The notes below the pieces were generated by a model. The model ran no database searches and was not told where the DNA came from. It worked only from the letters and a program-made list of their open reading frames with translations. A DNA stretch of 64,000 nt, taken from the NCBI RefSeq assembly GCF_005047655.1, contig NZ_SUKF01000002.1:436930-500929 (forward strand), given 5' to 3'. Shown piece after piece: positions 28,338 to 36,797 of the stretch. The translations under genes and the position numbers were made by a program. Positions within the stretch are counted from its first letter, which is position 1. Every line of letters starts with the position of its first letter. This DNA is from Sinimarinibacterium arenosum. Its GTDB lineage: Bacteria; Pseudomonadota; Gammaproteobacteria; Nevskiales; Nevskiaceae.

Positions 28338-28944
28338 AGACCTCGGCGAAACGCCGCGCGATGTCGTTGTCGTCGGGGACGTCCCAGGCGCGGTGATAGA
28401 CCGGCAGCACCAGCCGGTCAATGTTGTCGGCGCGGCCGGCGTGGCGCGCACCCATCAGCTTCAGATGCCGAATGATGCGATCGTTGTCCGAAGCGACGTC
28501 GTAGTAGAACGTGCGGATGCCGCAGGCGTGCGCACGCAGATGCAGGCAGGCTTGCAGCACGAAACCGGCACCGCGACCCTGGTACTCGTCGGCGATGATG
28601 ATCGCGACGTCGGCCGCATCCGGCTCGCCGTTGATGCTGATATAGCGCGCAACGCCAATGCCCGGCTCCTCCGGGCGATCCAGATTCATCGCGCCCCAGG
28701 CGACGTGGTTGACCTGATCGGCATTGACCAGGCGCTGCAGCAATCCGTCGTCGAGTTCGGCAACATCGTCGTCCAGATGCGGCAGACGCCGCCGCCGCGC
28801 CAGCTGCGTCATGCGCGCAAAGCCTTCGCGCAAACGCGAGGCATCTTCCGGCCGGATCGGCCGTAGGAACACCGGCAGACCATCGTCCAAGGTGTACTTG
28901 AACGTCGACGGCAAGTGCGGCGTGCGCAGTCCACTGATTAACAT
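28300..28944 (-). CDS. GNAT-family N-acetyltransferase
   Basis: The 214-residue product has the GNAT fold signals: PVFLRPIRPEDASRLREGF at the start, ISINGEPDAADVAIIIADEYQGRGAG as the acetyl-CoA-binding motif A, and FYYDVASDNDRIIRHLKLMGA at motif B. It resembles the single-domain acetyltransferases related to the GNAT part of protein lysine acetyltransferases, but the substrate is unknown. The ATG at 28944 is used; the frame upstream to 29175 runs over the DUF6763 gene. It lies 34 bases downstream of that gene on the same strand and may be co-transcribed with it. Confidence 0.85.
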   Translation of the reverse strand: MLISGLRTPHLPSTFKYTLDDGLPVFLRPIRPEDASRLREGFARMTQLARRRRLPHLDDDVAELDDGLLQRLVNADQVNHVAWGAMNLDRPEEPGIGVARYISINGEPDAADVAIIIADEYQGRGAGFVLQACLHLRAHACGIRTFYYDVASDNDRIIRHLKLMGARHAGRADNIDRLVLPVYHRAWDVPDDNDIARRFAEVFRRLQRVEAVAA

Positions 28945-28978
28945 GAACCCATCCCTGGCCGTCTGTATCCGCCGCGTC

Positions 28979-29287
28979 TCAGAACTCGTCCATCTCGATG
29001 CGATCCAGCGGACTGTCCCAACGACCGCTACGGACGCTGACAGCGTCGCGTTCGATCTCGTCGTAGTCCTCCGGATCGAGGTCGAGCGCGCCGGAATAAT
29101 CTTCCGGTGGCGCACACGGTTGTGCCGCAAGCTGCGTCCACGTCTCGAAATCAAACTCTTCGAGCGTGCCGTCAAAATACTGGACCAGAACGAGTTCGCT
29201 GGGGATATCGATCCCCACGATCTCGAAAGATTCGCCGCCGGTTTTGAACCATTGCCCGACTGCGACTTCGCTCAGCCATTCCGCCAC
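28979..29287 (-). CDS. DUF6763-like small acidic protein
   Basis: The 102-residue acidic protein has WFKTGGESFEIVGIDIPSE, VLVQYFDGTLEEFDFETW and PPEDYSGALD, a pattern I associate with the DUF6763 family of gammaproteobacteria; function is unknown. It starts with GTG at 29287. A near-perfect ribosome site AGGAGGTGA ends three bases before the start, which decides the start and predicts strong translation. It has no signal peptide or membrane segment, so it is cytoplasmic. It probably shares a transcript with the GNAT gene downstream. Confidence 0.8.
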   Translation of the reverse strand: MAEWLSEVAVGQWFKTGGESFEIVGIDIPSELVLVQYFDGTLEEFDFETWTQLAAQPCAPPEDYSGALDLDPEDYDEIERDAVSVRSGRWDSPLDRIEMDEF

Positions 29288-29606
29288 GAATCACCTCCTG
29301 CGCCGCAGTGCGACGCCTCGTCCGCTACGCGGTGGCCGCACTCGCGCACAGCCATCGGTTTTTGTTCTACGCCGGTCGACTGCGTGCTTCAAGCGGTCAC
29401 AGGAGACATTCGCTGCAAGCACCTGAATGCCCGGACAATCATCATTTCCATCGAACGGTCCGCCAGCGACGCAACAGCACCCGCGACAGAAATCTGCGCC
29501 AATCTGCGCCGAAAACAAGCAACAGAACACGAGAATTCGAACCCGCTCACGACTTCAGCCACAATAACCGGCGGCTCATGCAACGACGACGAAACGGACT
29601 TCTTCG
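29288..29606. other. Intergenic region between divergent genes, with a tandem 10-mer
   Basis: No gene is supported here. It holds the ribosome site of the DUF6763 gene at its left edge and must contain promoters for two divergent genes. A perfect tandem repeat of AATCTGCGCC lies at 29491-29510. I see no convincing terminator, RNA fold or coding frame with a ribosome site. Confidence 0.6.
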
Positions 29607-30122
29607 ATGAACAGATCTGCAATGGCAGCATGCGCAATCTCTCTGGCTTTGAGCAGCGGCATCGCACTGGCCCAGACCCCGGCGACGACGCAGGCACTCA
29701 GCCGGGATGCACTGGCGCAATGCGCGGAGCACACACTCACCTTGCGCAGCGAGTCCGATCGGCTCAATCGCGAAAACGCCCAGATGGACCGCGAACGTGA
29801 ATCCATCAATCAGCGCGGCGCCGCACTGAAGCAACAGCTGGCAAGTGTCGGCAAAACTGATCTGGACCGCGGCCTGGCGCTGCATGAACAACGGCGCCAG
29901 CAACGTGAAGACGCGATTGCGTTCAACACGCGGATTGAACAGCACAAGCAACGCATCGTCGCGCTGAATCAGATCAAGCGTGATTACGATGCGCAGTGCG
30001 CGGAGCGGCCGTTCCGCCGCGCCGATCTCGAAACCCTGACGCCAGCCGCGCGTGATGCCATGCAGCGCGGACTATCCGATGTACAGGTACCGTATCTGTC
30101 CGCGGACGCCGCGACCAACTGA
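29607..30122 (+). CDS. Small exported coiled-coil protein of unknown function
   Basis: The 171-residue protein has a signal peptide (residues 1-22, cleavage after IALAQ-type end) followed by a highly charged helical region rich in Arg, Glu and Gln with heptad spacing (about 40-125), which looks like a coiled coil. Two cysteines lie in the mature part (CAEHTL and CAERPF) and could form a disulphide. I do not recognise a family. It ends one base before the stop of the convergent aldo/keto reductase gene. Confidence 0.65.
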   Translation: MNRSAMAACAISLALSSGIALAQTPATTQALSRDALAQCAEHTLTLRSESDRLNRENAQMDRERESINQRGAALKQQLASVGKTDLDRGLALHEQRRQQREDAIAFNTRIEQHKQRIVALNQIKRDYDAQCAERPFRRADLETLTPAARDAMQRGLSDVQVPYLSADAATN

Positions 30123-31157
30123 CTACGGACAGGGAATCGTGTAACGCGCGTGAATCTGCTCGATCTGCTTCTGCACCGCCACGGATAGCTTCAGCTCGGC
30201 GCTGGCCAGATTGCTGCGCAGCTGGTCCAGCGAAGTGGCACCGATGATGTTGGAAACAACAAATGGCTGTGCAGTGACAAAAGCCAGCGCCATCTGTGCC
30301 GGATCGAGTCCGTGCTCCCGCGCCAGCGCAACGTACGCGGCGATTGCCGCCTCGGCGTGGTCGCCGTTATAGCGCGAGAAGCGCTTGAACAGTGTCAGCC
30401 GCGCACCTTCCGGCCAGACGCCGCCCAGATACTTGCCGGACAGCGCACCGAACGCCAGCGGCGAATACGCCAGCAAGCCGATGCCCTCGCGGTGGCTGAA
30501 CTCGGACAAGCCCACCTCGAAACTGCGGTTAAGCAGACTGTAGGGATTCTGGATCGTCTGGATCCGCGGCAGCCCACGTTCGCGGCTGAGGCGCAGATAT
30601 TCCGAAACGCCCCACGGCGTTTCGTTGGAAATGCCGATATGACGCACCTTTCCCTGCTGCACCAGCTCAGCCAGTGCGCCCAGAGTTTCCTCGATCGGCA
30701 CCACCCCGTCTTCGTCGCGCGGCTCGTAGCCGAGCTTGCCGAAATAGTTGGTGTTCCGCTGCGGCCAATGCACCTGATACAGATCGATCACATCGGTCTG
30801 CAGGCGCTTGAGGCTGTCGTCGCAAGCGGCCAGCACCTGTTCGCGATCCAGCCGCGGACCGCCGCGCAGATAGGGAAACATGCCGGGGCCGATGACCTTG
30901 CTCGCCAGCACAACGTCCTTGCGCCTGCCGGTCTTCTTGAACCAGGTACCGATATAGGTCTCGGTCAGGCCCTGCGTCTCAGCCTTCGGCGGCACCGGAT
31001 ACATTTCCGCCGTATCGAAAAAGTTCACCCCTGAATCCAGCGCCAGGTCCATCTGCGCATGCGCCTCGGCTTCGGTGTTCTGCTCGCCCCAGGTCATCGT
31101 TCCGAGGCAGATCGCGCTGACATTCAGCCCGGTCGTTCCGAGCGCGCGGTACTCCAT
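30123..31157 (-). CDS. NADP(H)-dependent aldo/keto reductase, Tas-like
   Basis: The 344-residue enzyme matches the Tas/YajO branch of the aldo/keto reductases: LGTTGLNVSAICLGTMTWGEQN at the start, the catalytic Asp-Tyr pair in NFFDTAEMYP, Lys in VVLASKVIG and His in DLYQVHWPQRNTNYFG. The insert PVPPKAETQGLTETYIG is typical of Tas. It is a cytoplasmic oxidoreductase with uncertain physiological substrate. It lies 18 bases downstream of the phosphoribulokinase gene on the same strand. Confidence 0.93.
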   Translation of the reverse strand: MEYRALGTTGLNVSAICLGTMTWGEQNTEAEAHAQMDLALDSGVNFFDTAEMYPVPPKAETQGLTETYIGTWFKKTGRRKDVVLASKVIGPGMFPYLRGGPRLDREQVLAACDDSLKRLQTDVIDLYQVHWPQRNTNYFGKLGYEPRDEDGVVPIEETLGALAELVQQGKVRHIGISNETPWGVSEYLRLSRERGLPRIQTIQNPYSLLNRSFEVGLSEFSHREGIGLLAYSPLAFGALSGKYLGGVWPEGARLTLFKRFSRYNGDHAEAAIAAYVALAREHGLDPAQMALAFVTAQPFVVSNIIGATSLDQLRSNLASAELKLSVAVQKQIEQIHARYTIPCP

Positions 31158-31175
31158 ATCCCTCTCCTTGTTCGA

Positions 31176-32063
31176 TCAGGCGGCGGCAGACGCGGCGTCG
31201 CGGCGCGCAATCAGTTTGCTGACGGCTGGTTTGAGAATCAGCTCCAGCGCGCGCTCCTGCTGCAGCCCGGGGACCACCAGCGTCTGCGCGTGAGACTGGA
31301 ACGCGCCGGGTAGTTCACCGACCAGGGTTTCGTAATCCGCACGTACCCGGCTGTGTTCGTTGAAATGAATCACCACCAGGCTTTCTTCCGGTCGCGGAAT
31401 TTCACGCGCGTCAAAAGGATTGCTGGTATCGACCAGCGGCACGCGCTGGAAATTGATGTCGGTGCGCGAGTACTGCGGCACGATGTGATTCACGTAGTCC
31501 GGCATGCGGCGCAGAATCGTGCGCTGCACTTCATCCGGCTGGTAGCCGCGGTCCGCGGTATCGCGGCGGATTTTCTGGATCCATTCCAGATTGATCACCG
31601 GCACCACGCCGATCAACAGATCCATGTGCCGAGCGATGTTCACGTCCTCGCCGATATAGCCGCCATGCAGGCCTTCGTAGAACAGCAGATCGGTAGCGGC
31701 AGGCAGCCGCTCCCACGGCGTAAACGTTCCCACCGGCTGGCCGTAGGCTTCAGCCTCGGCGTCCATATGCAGGTAGTGACGGATCGAACCGCTGCCGCTG
31801 TCGCCGTATTCGCGCAACAGCTGTTCCAGGCGCTCCAGCAGATTGCCGGACGGTCCGAATAGCGAGAAGTTCTCGCCACGAATGCGCGCACGTTCCAGGG
31901 TGCGTCGCAACTGCTCGCGGTCATAAGCATGAAACGCGTCGCCCTCGACCTGCGCCGCACGCAGATTCAGGGCTTCAAACACCCGCAGAAACGCCCGCAC
32001 CGCCGTGCTGGTGCCGGCGCCGCTGGAACCGGTAATGCCGATAATCGGGTGCTCGACAGACAT
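31176..32063 (-). CDS. prkB: Phosphoribulokinase, PrkB type
   Basis: The 295-residue protein has the P-loop GITGSSGAGTST at residues 9-20, VEGDAFHAYDR, the SIRHYLHMDAEAEAYGQPVGTFTPWE segment and LLFYEGLHGGY, all typical of the PrkB form of phosphoribulokinase. The enzyme phosphorylates ribulose 5-phosphate. No RuBisCO or other Calvin-cycle gene is in the window, and PrkB proteins are common in organisms that do not fix carbon, so carbon fixation should not be inferred. It is followed by the aldo/keto reductase. Confidence 0.92.
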   Translation of the reverse strand: MSVEHPIIGITGSSGAGTSTAVRAFLRVFEALNLRAAQVEGDAFHAYDREQLRRTLERARIRGENFSLFGPSGNLLERLEQLLREYGDSGSGSIRHYLHMDAEAEAYGQPVGTFTPWERLPAATDLLFYEGLHGGYIGEDVNIARHMDLLIGVVPVINLEWIQKIRRDTADRGYQPDEVQRTILRRMPDYVNHIVPQYSRTDINFQRVPLVDTSNPFDAREIPRPEESLVVIHFNEHSRVRADYETLVGELPGAFQSHAQTLVVPGLQQERALELILKPAVSKLIARRDAASAAA

Positions 32064-32164
32064 AGGCTCAGGCCCAAGTTTGGACGGTCGAGCCTACCGG
32101 AGTCCGCGTTACGAAGAAATGTCGGCCGTCAGCGACACACCAGAATACGTCTCCGTGCCTGCCC

Positions 32165-32863
32165 TCAAGCCCGGGCATAGGCCAGATCAAAAACCGCATG
32201 CCCAAGGCGTTCGCCGCGTTGCTCGAACTTGGTCTTCAGGCGTTCTGGCGGGCGCGGGACATAGGTTCCGTCGGCCGACAGATTGCGCAGGCCGGGCTCG
32301 GCATTGAGCACCGCGAGCATCTGCTCGGCGTAATCGGCCCAGTCTGTCGCCAGCCGCAGCTGCCCGCCCGCTTTCAGCCGCGACACCACCAATTGCGCAA
32401 ATTCGGGCTGGATCAGACGGCGCTTGTGGTGCTTTTTCTTGTGCCAGGGATCGGGAAACTGGATCACCAGCTCGTCCAGACAGGCCGCCGGCAGCCAGTC
32501 GCGCAGCACTTCCACCGCGTCGTGGCAGGCCACGCGCAAATTGCCGGCGTTATCCGCCGCAACGCGTGACAGCAGCCGGCCCACGCCGGGCCGATGCACT
32601 TCGACCCCGATGAAATCGCGCTGTGGCTCGGCAACCACGCGGCTGTAAAGGTAGTCGCCCATGCCGAAACCGATTTCAAAGCTCACCGGCGCCGTCCGTC
32701 CAAACAGGGACGGCAGATCCAGCGGCGCGGTCGGCGGTTCCAGACCGTAGCGCGGCCACAGTTGTTCAAGTGCGCGCTTCTGACCTTCGGTCATGCGGCC
32801 CTCGCGCAGCACGAATGACCGGATCCGGCGCGGATGGGTGATAGCAGCTTCAGTCGGGCTCAT
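32165..32863 (-). CDS. trmB: tRNA (guanine-N7-)-methyltransferase
   Basis: TrmB methylates guanosine 46 of tRNA using S-adenosylmethionine. The 232-residue protein has FEIGFGMGDYL as the SAM motif, IGVEVHRPGVG and the family signature FPDPWHKKKHHKRRLIQPEF; it ends FEQRGERLGHAVFDLAYA. The start overlaps the end of the PaiB-like gene by 14 bases. thiG lies upstream on the same strand; the thiS-thiG-trmB order is known from pseudomonads. Confidence 0.97.
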   Translation of the reverse strand: MSPTEAAITHPRRIRSFVLREGRMTEGQKRALEQLWPRYGLEPPTAPLDLPSLFGRTAPVSFEIGFGMGDYLYSRVVAEPQRDFIGVEVHRPGVGRLLSRVAADNAGNLRVACHDAVEVLRDWLPAACLDELVIQFPDPWHKKKHHKRRLIQPEFAQLVVSRLKAGGQLRLATDWADYAEQMLAVLNAEPGLRNLSADGTYVPRPPERLKTKFEQRGERLGHAVFDLAYARA

Positions 32864-33473
32864 GGGTTTGCATCCAGCGCGCCATCGTCTGCAGATCAGG
32901 ATGCGCGCTTGCCCGCAGCTGTCCGATCACACGCGCACGATCCGCGGCGGTCTTGTTCTGATTGAGTTTGAATTTGGCTTCAAGACGTTCGATCGGCAAC
33001 CGGAACGCGACGATGTGATCCAGCTTGGCATCCAGCGTCGGCCCTTCGATCTGCCGCGTCCATGGCTCGGAGTTGTCGGATTCGAAGACCGCTGTGCTTC
33101 GATCCAGCAGCGCGCATTTCTCAGCCCGCGTCTCGAGCAACTGCGGCACGCCATGGGCGTGCACCGCGGCGTAGTTCCAGGTCGGCACTTCACGCTGCGG
33201 CTGCGCGTACCAGTTCGGCGAGATATACGCGTGCGGGCCATTGAACACCGCCACGGTCCTGCCCTGGGCAAACGCCTGCCAGTGCGGATTGGCGCGCGCC
33301 ATGTGGCCTTCCAGCACACCGTGTTCACCTCCGGCGTTCCAGAGCAGCGGCAGATGCGTGATCTGCGGCGCCTCATCTCCCTGCGTGGTAATCAACACGC
33401 AAAACGGATACGCACACACCAACGCGGTGACGTCGTGATCCGAAGGCGACGCAAAATGGCGCGGCGTATACAT
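32850..33473 (-). CDS. PaiB-like FMN-binding protein
   Basis: The 207-residue product has the PaiB/FMN-binding pattern: MYTPRHFAS at the start, ITHLPLLWNAGG, VLEGHMARANPHWQAF and NGPHAYISPNWYA followed by VPTWNYAAVHAHG. In Bacillus PaiB acts with PaiA as a regulator of sporulation and protease genes; in proteobacteria the role is unclear, so regulation is not proven. It sits between thiG (24 bases) and trmB (14-base overlap), interrupting the usual thiG-trmB neighbours. Confidence 0.9.
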   Translation of the reverse strand: MYTPRHFASPSDHDVTALVCAYPFCVLITTQGDEAPQITHLPLLWNAGGEHGVLEGHMARANPHWQAFAQGRTVAVFNGPHAYISPNWYAQPQREVPTWNYAAVHAHGVPQLLETRAEKCALLDRSTAVFESDNSEPWTRQIEGPTLDAKLDHIVAFRLPIERLEAKFKLNQNKTAADRARVIGQLRASAHPDLQTMARWMQTHEPD

Positions 33474-33497
33474 GCAGAGCGTCGACCGCGCGCGGAC

Positions 33498-34277
33498 TCA
33501 GTACGGCAGACCTTCGGTTGGTGACGATGCGCTGGCAAAGCGCCGTCGCGGCATCCGTCCGGCCCGGAACGCCTCGCGTCCGGCTTCGATCGCTTTCTTC
33601 ATCGCGCTGGCCATCAGCACCGGATCGCGCGCCTCGGCGATCGCGGTGTTCATCAGCACGCCGTCGCAGCCGAGTTCCATCGCAATCGCCGCGTCGGATG
33701 CGGTGCCGACGCCAGCGTCGACCAGGATCGGAACCTTGGCGTTTTCGACGATGGTCAGAATGTTGTACTTGTTCTGGATGCCCAGGCCCGAGCCGATCGG
33801 CGCGGCCAGCGGCATCACCGCGACGCAGCCCATCTCTTCCAGGCGCTTGCAGATGATCGGGTCGTCGCTGGTGTAGACCATGACCTTGAAGCCGTCGTCG
33901 ACCAGGGTCTTGGCCGCAACCAGCGTTGCCGGCACGTCCGGGTACAGGGTCTTGGGATCGCCCAGCACTTCGAGTTTGACCAGATCGTGGCCATCCAGCA
34001 GCTCGCGCGCGAGCCGGCAGGTCCGCACGGCGTCCTCGGCGGTGTAGCAGCCGGCGGTGTTTGGCAGGATCGTGTACTTCGACGGCGGAATTACGTCGAG
34101 CAGATTCGGTTCGCCCGGCGTCTGGCCAATGTTGGTTCTGCGCACCGCGACGGTGACGATCTGCGCGCCGCTGGCTTCGATCGCCGCACGCGTCTGCTCC
34201 ATGTCCTTGTACTTGCCGGTGCCGACCAGCAGGCGCGAGGCATAGGACTGTCCGGCAATGATCAGGCTGTCTTCCAC
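33498..34277 (-). CDS. thiG: Thiazole synthase
   Basis: ThiG builds the thiazole phosphate part of thiamine from deoxyxylulose 5-phosphate, dehydroglycine and the sulfur carried by ThiS. The 259-residue protein has [38 protein letters not shown], the catalytic lysine in VKLEVLGD and the phosphate motif [15 protein letters not shown]. Start is GTG at 34277, with GGAG five bases before it; the open frame farther upstream runs through the tRNA terminator and is not coding. It is on the opposite strand to thiS, with a tRNA gene between them. Confidence 0.96.
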   Translation of the reverse strand: MEDSLIIAGQSYASRLLVGTGKYKDMEQTRAAIEASGAQIVTVAVRRTNIGQTPGEPNLLDVIPPSKYTILPNTAGCYTAEDAVRTCRLARELLDGHDLVKLEVLGDPKTLYPDVPATLVAAKTLVDDGFKVMVYTSDDPIICKRLEEMGCVAVMPLAAPIGSGLGIQNKYNILTIVENAKVPILVDAGVGTASDAAIAMELGCDGVLMNTAIAEARDPVLMASAMKKAIEAGREAFRAGRMPRRRFASASSPTEGLPY

Positions 34278-34305
34278 GACATCTCCACGCGGTTGACGAA
34301 CCCCA

Positions 34306-34330
34306 CAAAAAAGGCGGCCGCAGGCCGCCT
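34306..34330 (-). terminator. Rho-independent terminator after tRNA-Gly(CCC)
   Basis: On the minus strand an eight-base stem AGGCGGCC/GGCCGCCT with a three-base loop runs into a run of six T residues. It lies 20 bases past the tRNA-Gly 3' end and 29 bases before the thiG start, so thiG must have its own promoter or depend on read-through. Confidence 0.88.
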
Positions 34331-34350
34331 GAGGGATTCGACGCAAATTC

Positions 34351-34424
34351 TGGAGCGGGCGATGGGAATCGAACCCACGCTAGAAGCTTGGGAAGCTTCT
34401 GTTCTACCATTAAACTACGCCCGC
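34351..34424 (-). tRNA. tRNA-Gly (anticodon CCC)
   Basis: A 74-base cloverleaf with acceptor GCGGGCG, D-arm AGTTTAATGGTAGAAC, anticodon stem GAAGC/GCTTC around loop TTCCCAA (anticodon CCC), T-loop TTCGATT and an encoded CCA. It is a single-gene unit with its own terminator, set between the divergent thiS and thiG genes. Confidence 0.97.
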
Positions 34425-34437
34425 TCGGCGGACGCGC

Positions 34438-34468
34438 ATTGTAGTCCAAGCCCGCCCATACAGTTCAA
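34438..34468 (-). promoter_or_regulatory. Candidate promoter of tRNA-Gly(CCC)
   Basis: On the minus strand a -10 box TACAAT (34438-34443) is preceded by TTGAAC (34463-34468). The spacing is 19 bases, longer than the ideal 17, so the -35 assignment is uncertain. The -10 match is good and lies 13 bases before the tRNA. The -35 element sits two bases from the thiS start codon on the other strand. Confidence 0.4.
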
Positions 34469-34469
34469 C

Positions 34470-34670
34470 ATGTCCATCACCGTCAACGGCGAAACCCGCC
34501 TCTTTTCCGCCCCGCTGGCATTGCCGGCATTGCTGACAGAACTGCAGCTGGGCGAGCGCCGCGTTGCGGTGGAGATCAATGGCGAGATCGTGCCGCGCTC
34601 GCAGCACGCTCAAACGACGGTGCAGGACGGCGACGAGATCCTGATCGTGCACGCCATCGGCGGCGGCTAG
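34470..34670 (+). CDS. thiS: Sulfur carrier protein ThiS
   Basis: The 66-residue ubiquitin-like protein starts MSITVNGETR, has LPALLTELQLGERRVAVEING in the middle and ends DGDEILIVHAIGGG; the terminal Gly-Gly is the thiocarboxylate carrier site. It gives sulfur to ThiG. No ribosome site is visible before the ATG, and the start lies 45 bases from the tRNA-Gly gene on the opposite strand. It ends eight bases from the stop of the convergent TonB receptor gene. Confidence 0.95.
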   Translation: MSITVNGETRLFSAPLALPALLTELQLGERRVAVEINGEIVPRSQHAQTTVQDGDEILIVHAIGGG

Positions 34671-34677
34671 CAATAAC

Positions 34678-36780
34678 TCAGAAGCGCGCCGTCGTGCCGA
34701 GCATCAGGCCGGCTCCCGCGGCATCAACGCCGGAGCCATGCTCGCGGTAGGCCTGATCCAGCAGATTGCGCCCTTCGACTTGCAGATCGAGCCAGGGCCG
34801 AACCTGCCACACACCGCGCAGATTGAGCGTTGCCCAGCCGGGCGTACCCTCCGGATCGATCCGGGTGTCGTTGCGATCGTCGTCGTCGAGGCGCTGCTGC
34901 GCGCCGGCAAACAGGATGTAAGCCTCGACACTCAGCGCATGCGCAAGGTCCAGCGCCACTCCGACCTGACCGTTCAACGGCGGAATGCGATTGGCCGGCG
35001 TTGTGGGCTCACCGCTGCGCAGCTCCTGTCCATAGGTCCAGTTGAGGACCGCGTAGCTGCTGAACGAACCAGCGTGCCAGCGCGCCGCGCTCTCGATGCC
35101 CCAGTAGCGTGCCTGCGCGATGTTGCGGCTCTGCACTTCGACACAGCCGTCAGGCGCCGAACAGCCCAGCTCACCTTCGGGAATCGTATTGCCCGTCGGC
35201 TCGCGCGCTTCGATGCGCTGGTCGTAGTCCGTGTAGAAAGCGGTCAGCTCCAGACGCACGCGGCCCTGCGCCCAGCGCAGACCGCTGTCGATGCTGGTCA
35301 CCGTCTCAGGCTGCAGATCCGTGTTAGGCACATTGACCTGTTCCGCTTCACTTCCGGATCGCGGCCCCAGCGTGCCGAGATCGAACAGATTCGGCGCACG
35401 AAATCCGCGCGCGGCCGTCGCTGTCCAGCTCAGTTGCGGCGTCAGACGCCGCAATGCACCCAGCTGCCAGGTGACATCGTCGTCGCTGAACTGCGCGGCG
35501 TCGCTGACTGCGTTCTCGCTCAGATCCGTTTCGACCCGGCTGTAACGCAAGCCGGCATCGAGCTGCCAGTCCGGTGTCACCCACCACTGCGCATTCAGGT
35601 AAACACCCTGTGTGTCTTGCCGCGCGCCATCTGGATACGTACTGATGGCCGGTTCGGTCACGCCGGTCGAAAACGGCGTGCGCTGCTTGGCGCTGTCCAC
35701 GATGTCGCTGTACAGATCCAGGCCATACTGCAGATGCAGGCTCTGCGTCAGCGGCGTATAGGCCTGCAGCGTCAGTCCGGTCAGCGTGCTGCGATTCTGC
35801 TCGGTGTCGATCCGGCTGCTGTTGGGCTGACGCAGACGCTCGTCGTCGATCACTTGCTGGGCCAGATGCGCCTCGAAACCGCGCACCGGTCCCAGCGCGT
35901 GGCGATAGCGATAGCGCAGATGAATGAACTGTCGATCATTCGGCTTGAAGTAAGACTGCACGTTGTCGCCTGCGCCGCCGGGACCGCCAACGACGTCGAA
36001 ATAGCGCGCCAGCTTGGGATACTCGAAGAAACTGCCAGAGAGCATCACTTCGTGTGCATCCGCTGGCGTGTACAGCAGCTTGGCGTCGTAGCCGCGCGCC
36101 AGATAGTCGGTCAGCGGCTCGCGACCGCCATCGCCGAGATCGCGCTCACCGTAGCGCGTCACGGTGTAACCCCCAGCGAACGACACGGTGTCATTGCCGA
36201 CGGCCCCTTCGGCGCGCGCGATCCGCGACAGATCGGCACTGCCGTACTGCAGGCGCAACTTGCCGGCGCTGTCCCAGGCATCCCCATGGAAGCGGTACTC
36301 GGGCGTGAGAATCTGCACCACGCCACCGAGGGCGTCGGACCCGTACAGGGTCGCACCGGGACCGCGCTGCAATTCGACGCGCTCGATGTTGTACGGATCG
36401 ACCAGGGCGATGTACTGGCTCGGTGAATTGCGGAAGAACGCGTTGTTCAGGCGCATGCCGTCAACCAGATGCAGAACTTCGGAGCCCTTGAGGCCGCGCA
36501 CGATGACAATGCCCTGCCCCGGACCGGACGCCTGTACAAAGGCCCCGGCCTGCCCGCGCAACAGATCGGTCCAGGTCTGCGGCGACTGGCGCTCGATCTG
36601 CGCGTGAGTAACCACCGTGACCGCCTGCGGAACCTCGGTAGCCGCCGCTTCCGCACGGCCTGCAGTGACCTGTACCGGGGCCAGTTCGATCGGATCACCC
36701 TCCTGATCCTCGCCCCCCTCGGCAGCCGGTGCCGAGGTCGCACCCGCGACCATCGCAGCCAGCGCAAACCAAACTCGCAT
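34678..36780 (-). CDS. TonB-dependent outer-membrane receptor
   Basis: The 700-residue protein has a signal peptide (cleavage after APAA, about residue 20), a TonB-box-like region near IELAPVQVTAG, the plug domain with GIVIVRGLKGSEVLHLVDGMRLN and VELQRGPGATLYGSDALGGVVQI, and a 22-strand beta-barrel ending in the aromatic TARF. Strand layout and the ERVELQRGP segment resemble haem/haemoglobin or siderophore receptors, but no substrate motif decides this. It is divergent from an OmpR-type two-component system with 149 bases between them, which suggests that system controls it. GGGGA lies seven bases before the ATG. Confidence 0.93.
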   Translation of the reverse strand: MRVWFALAAMVAGATSAPAAEGGEDQEGDPIELAPVQVTAGRAEAAATEVPQAVTVVTHAQIERQSPQTWTDLLRGQAGAFVQASGPGQGIVIVRGLKGSEVLHLVDGMRLNNAFFRNSPSQYIALVDPYNIERVELQRGPGATLYGSDALGGVVQILTPEYRFHGDAWDSAGKLRLQYGSADLSRIARAEGAVGNDTVSFAGGYTVTRYGERDLGDGGREPLTDYLARGYDAKLLYTPADAHEVMLSGSFFEYPKLARYFDVVGGPGGAGDNVQSYFKPNDRQFIHLRYRYRHALGPVRGFEAHLAQQVIDDERLRQPNSSRIDTEQNRSTLTGLTLQAYTPLTQSLHLQYGLDLYSDIVDSAKQRTPFSTGVTEPAISTYPDGARQDTQGVYLNAQWWVTPDWQLDAGLRYSRVETDLSENAVSDAAQFSDDDVTWQLGALRRLTPQLSWTATAARGFRAPNLFDLGTLGPRSGSEAEQVNVPNTDLQPETVTSIDSGLRWAQGRVRLELTAFYTDYDQRIEAREPTGNTIPEGELGCSAPDGCVEVQSRNIAQARYWGIESAARWHAGSFSSYAVLNWTYGQELRSGEPTTPANRIPPLNGQVGVALDLAHALSVEAYILFAGAQQRLDDDDRNDTRIDPEGTPGWATLNLRGVWQVRPWLDLQVEGRNLLDQAYREHGSGVDAAGAGLMLGTTARF

Positions 36781-36797
36781 TCACAAATCCCCATAAT

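Noticed and set aside
32064..32164. Possible small gene between the phosphoribulokinase and trmB genes
   Set aside because: Only 101 bases, with no ribosome site and no convincing frame.
34277..34346. Upstream extension of ThiG by 23 residues
   Set aside because: The added residues are encoded by the tRNA terminator hairpin, and the GTG at 34277 has a good ribosome site and the family N-terminus.
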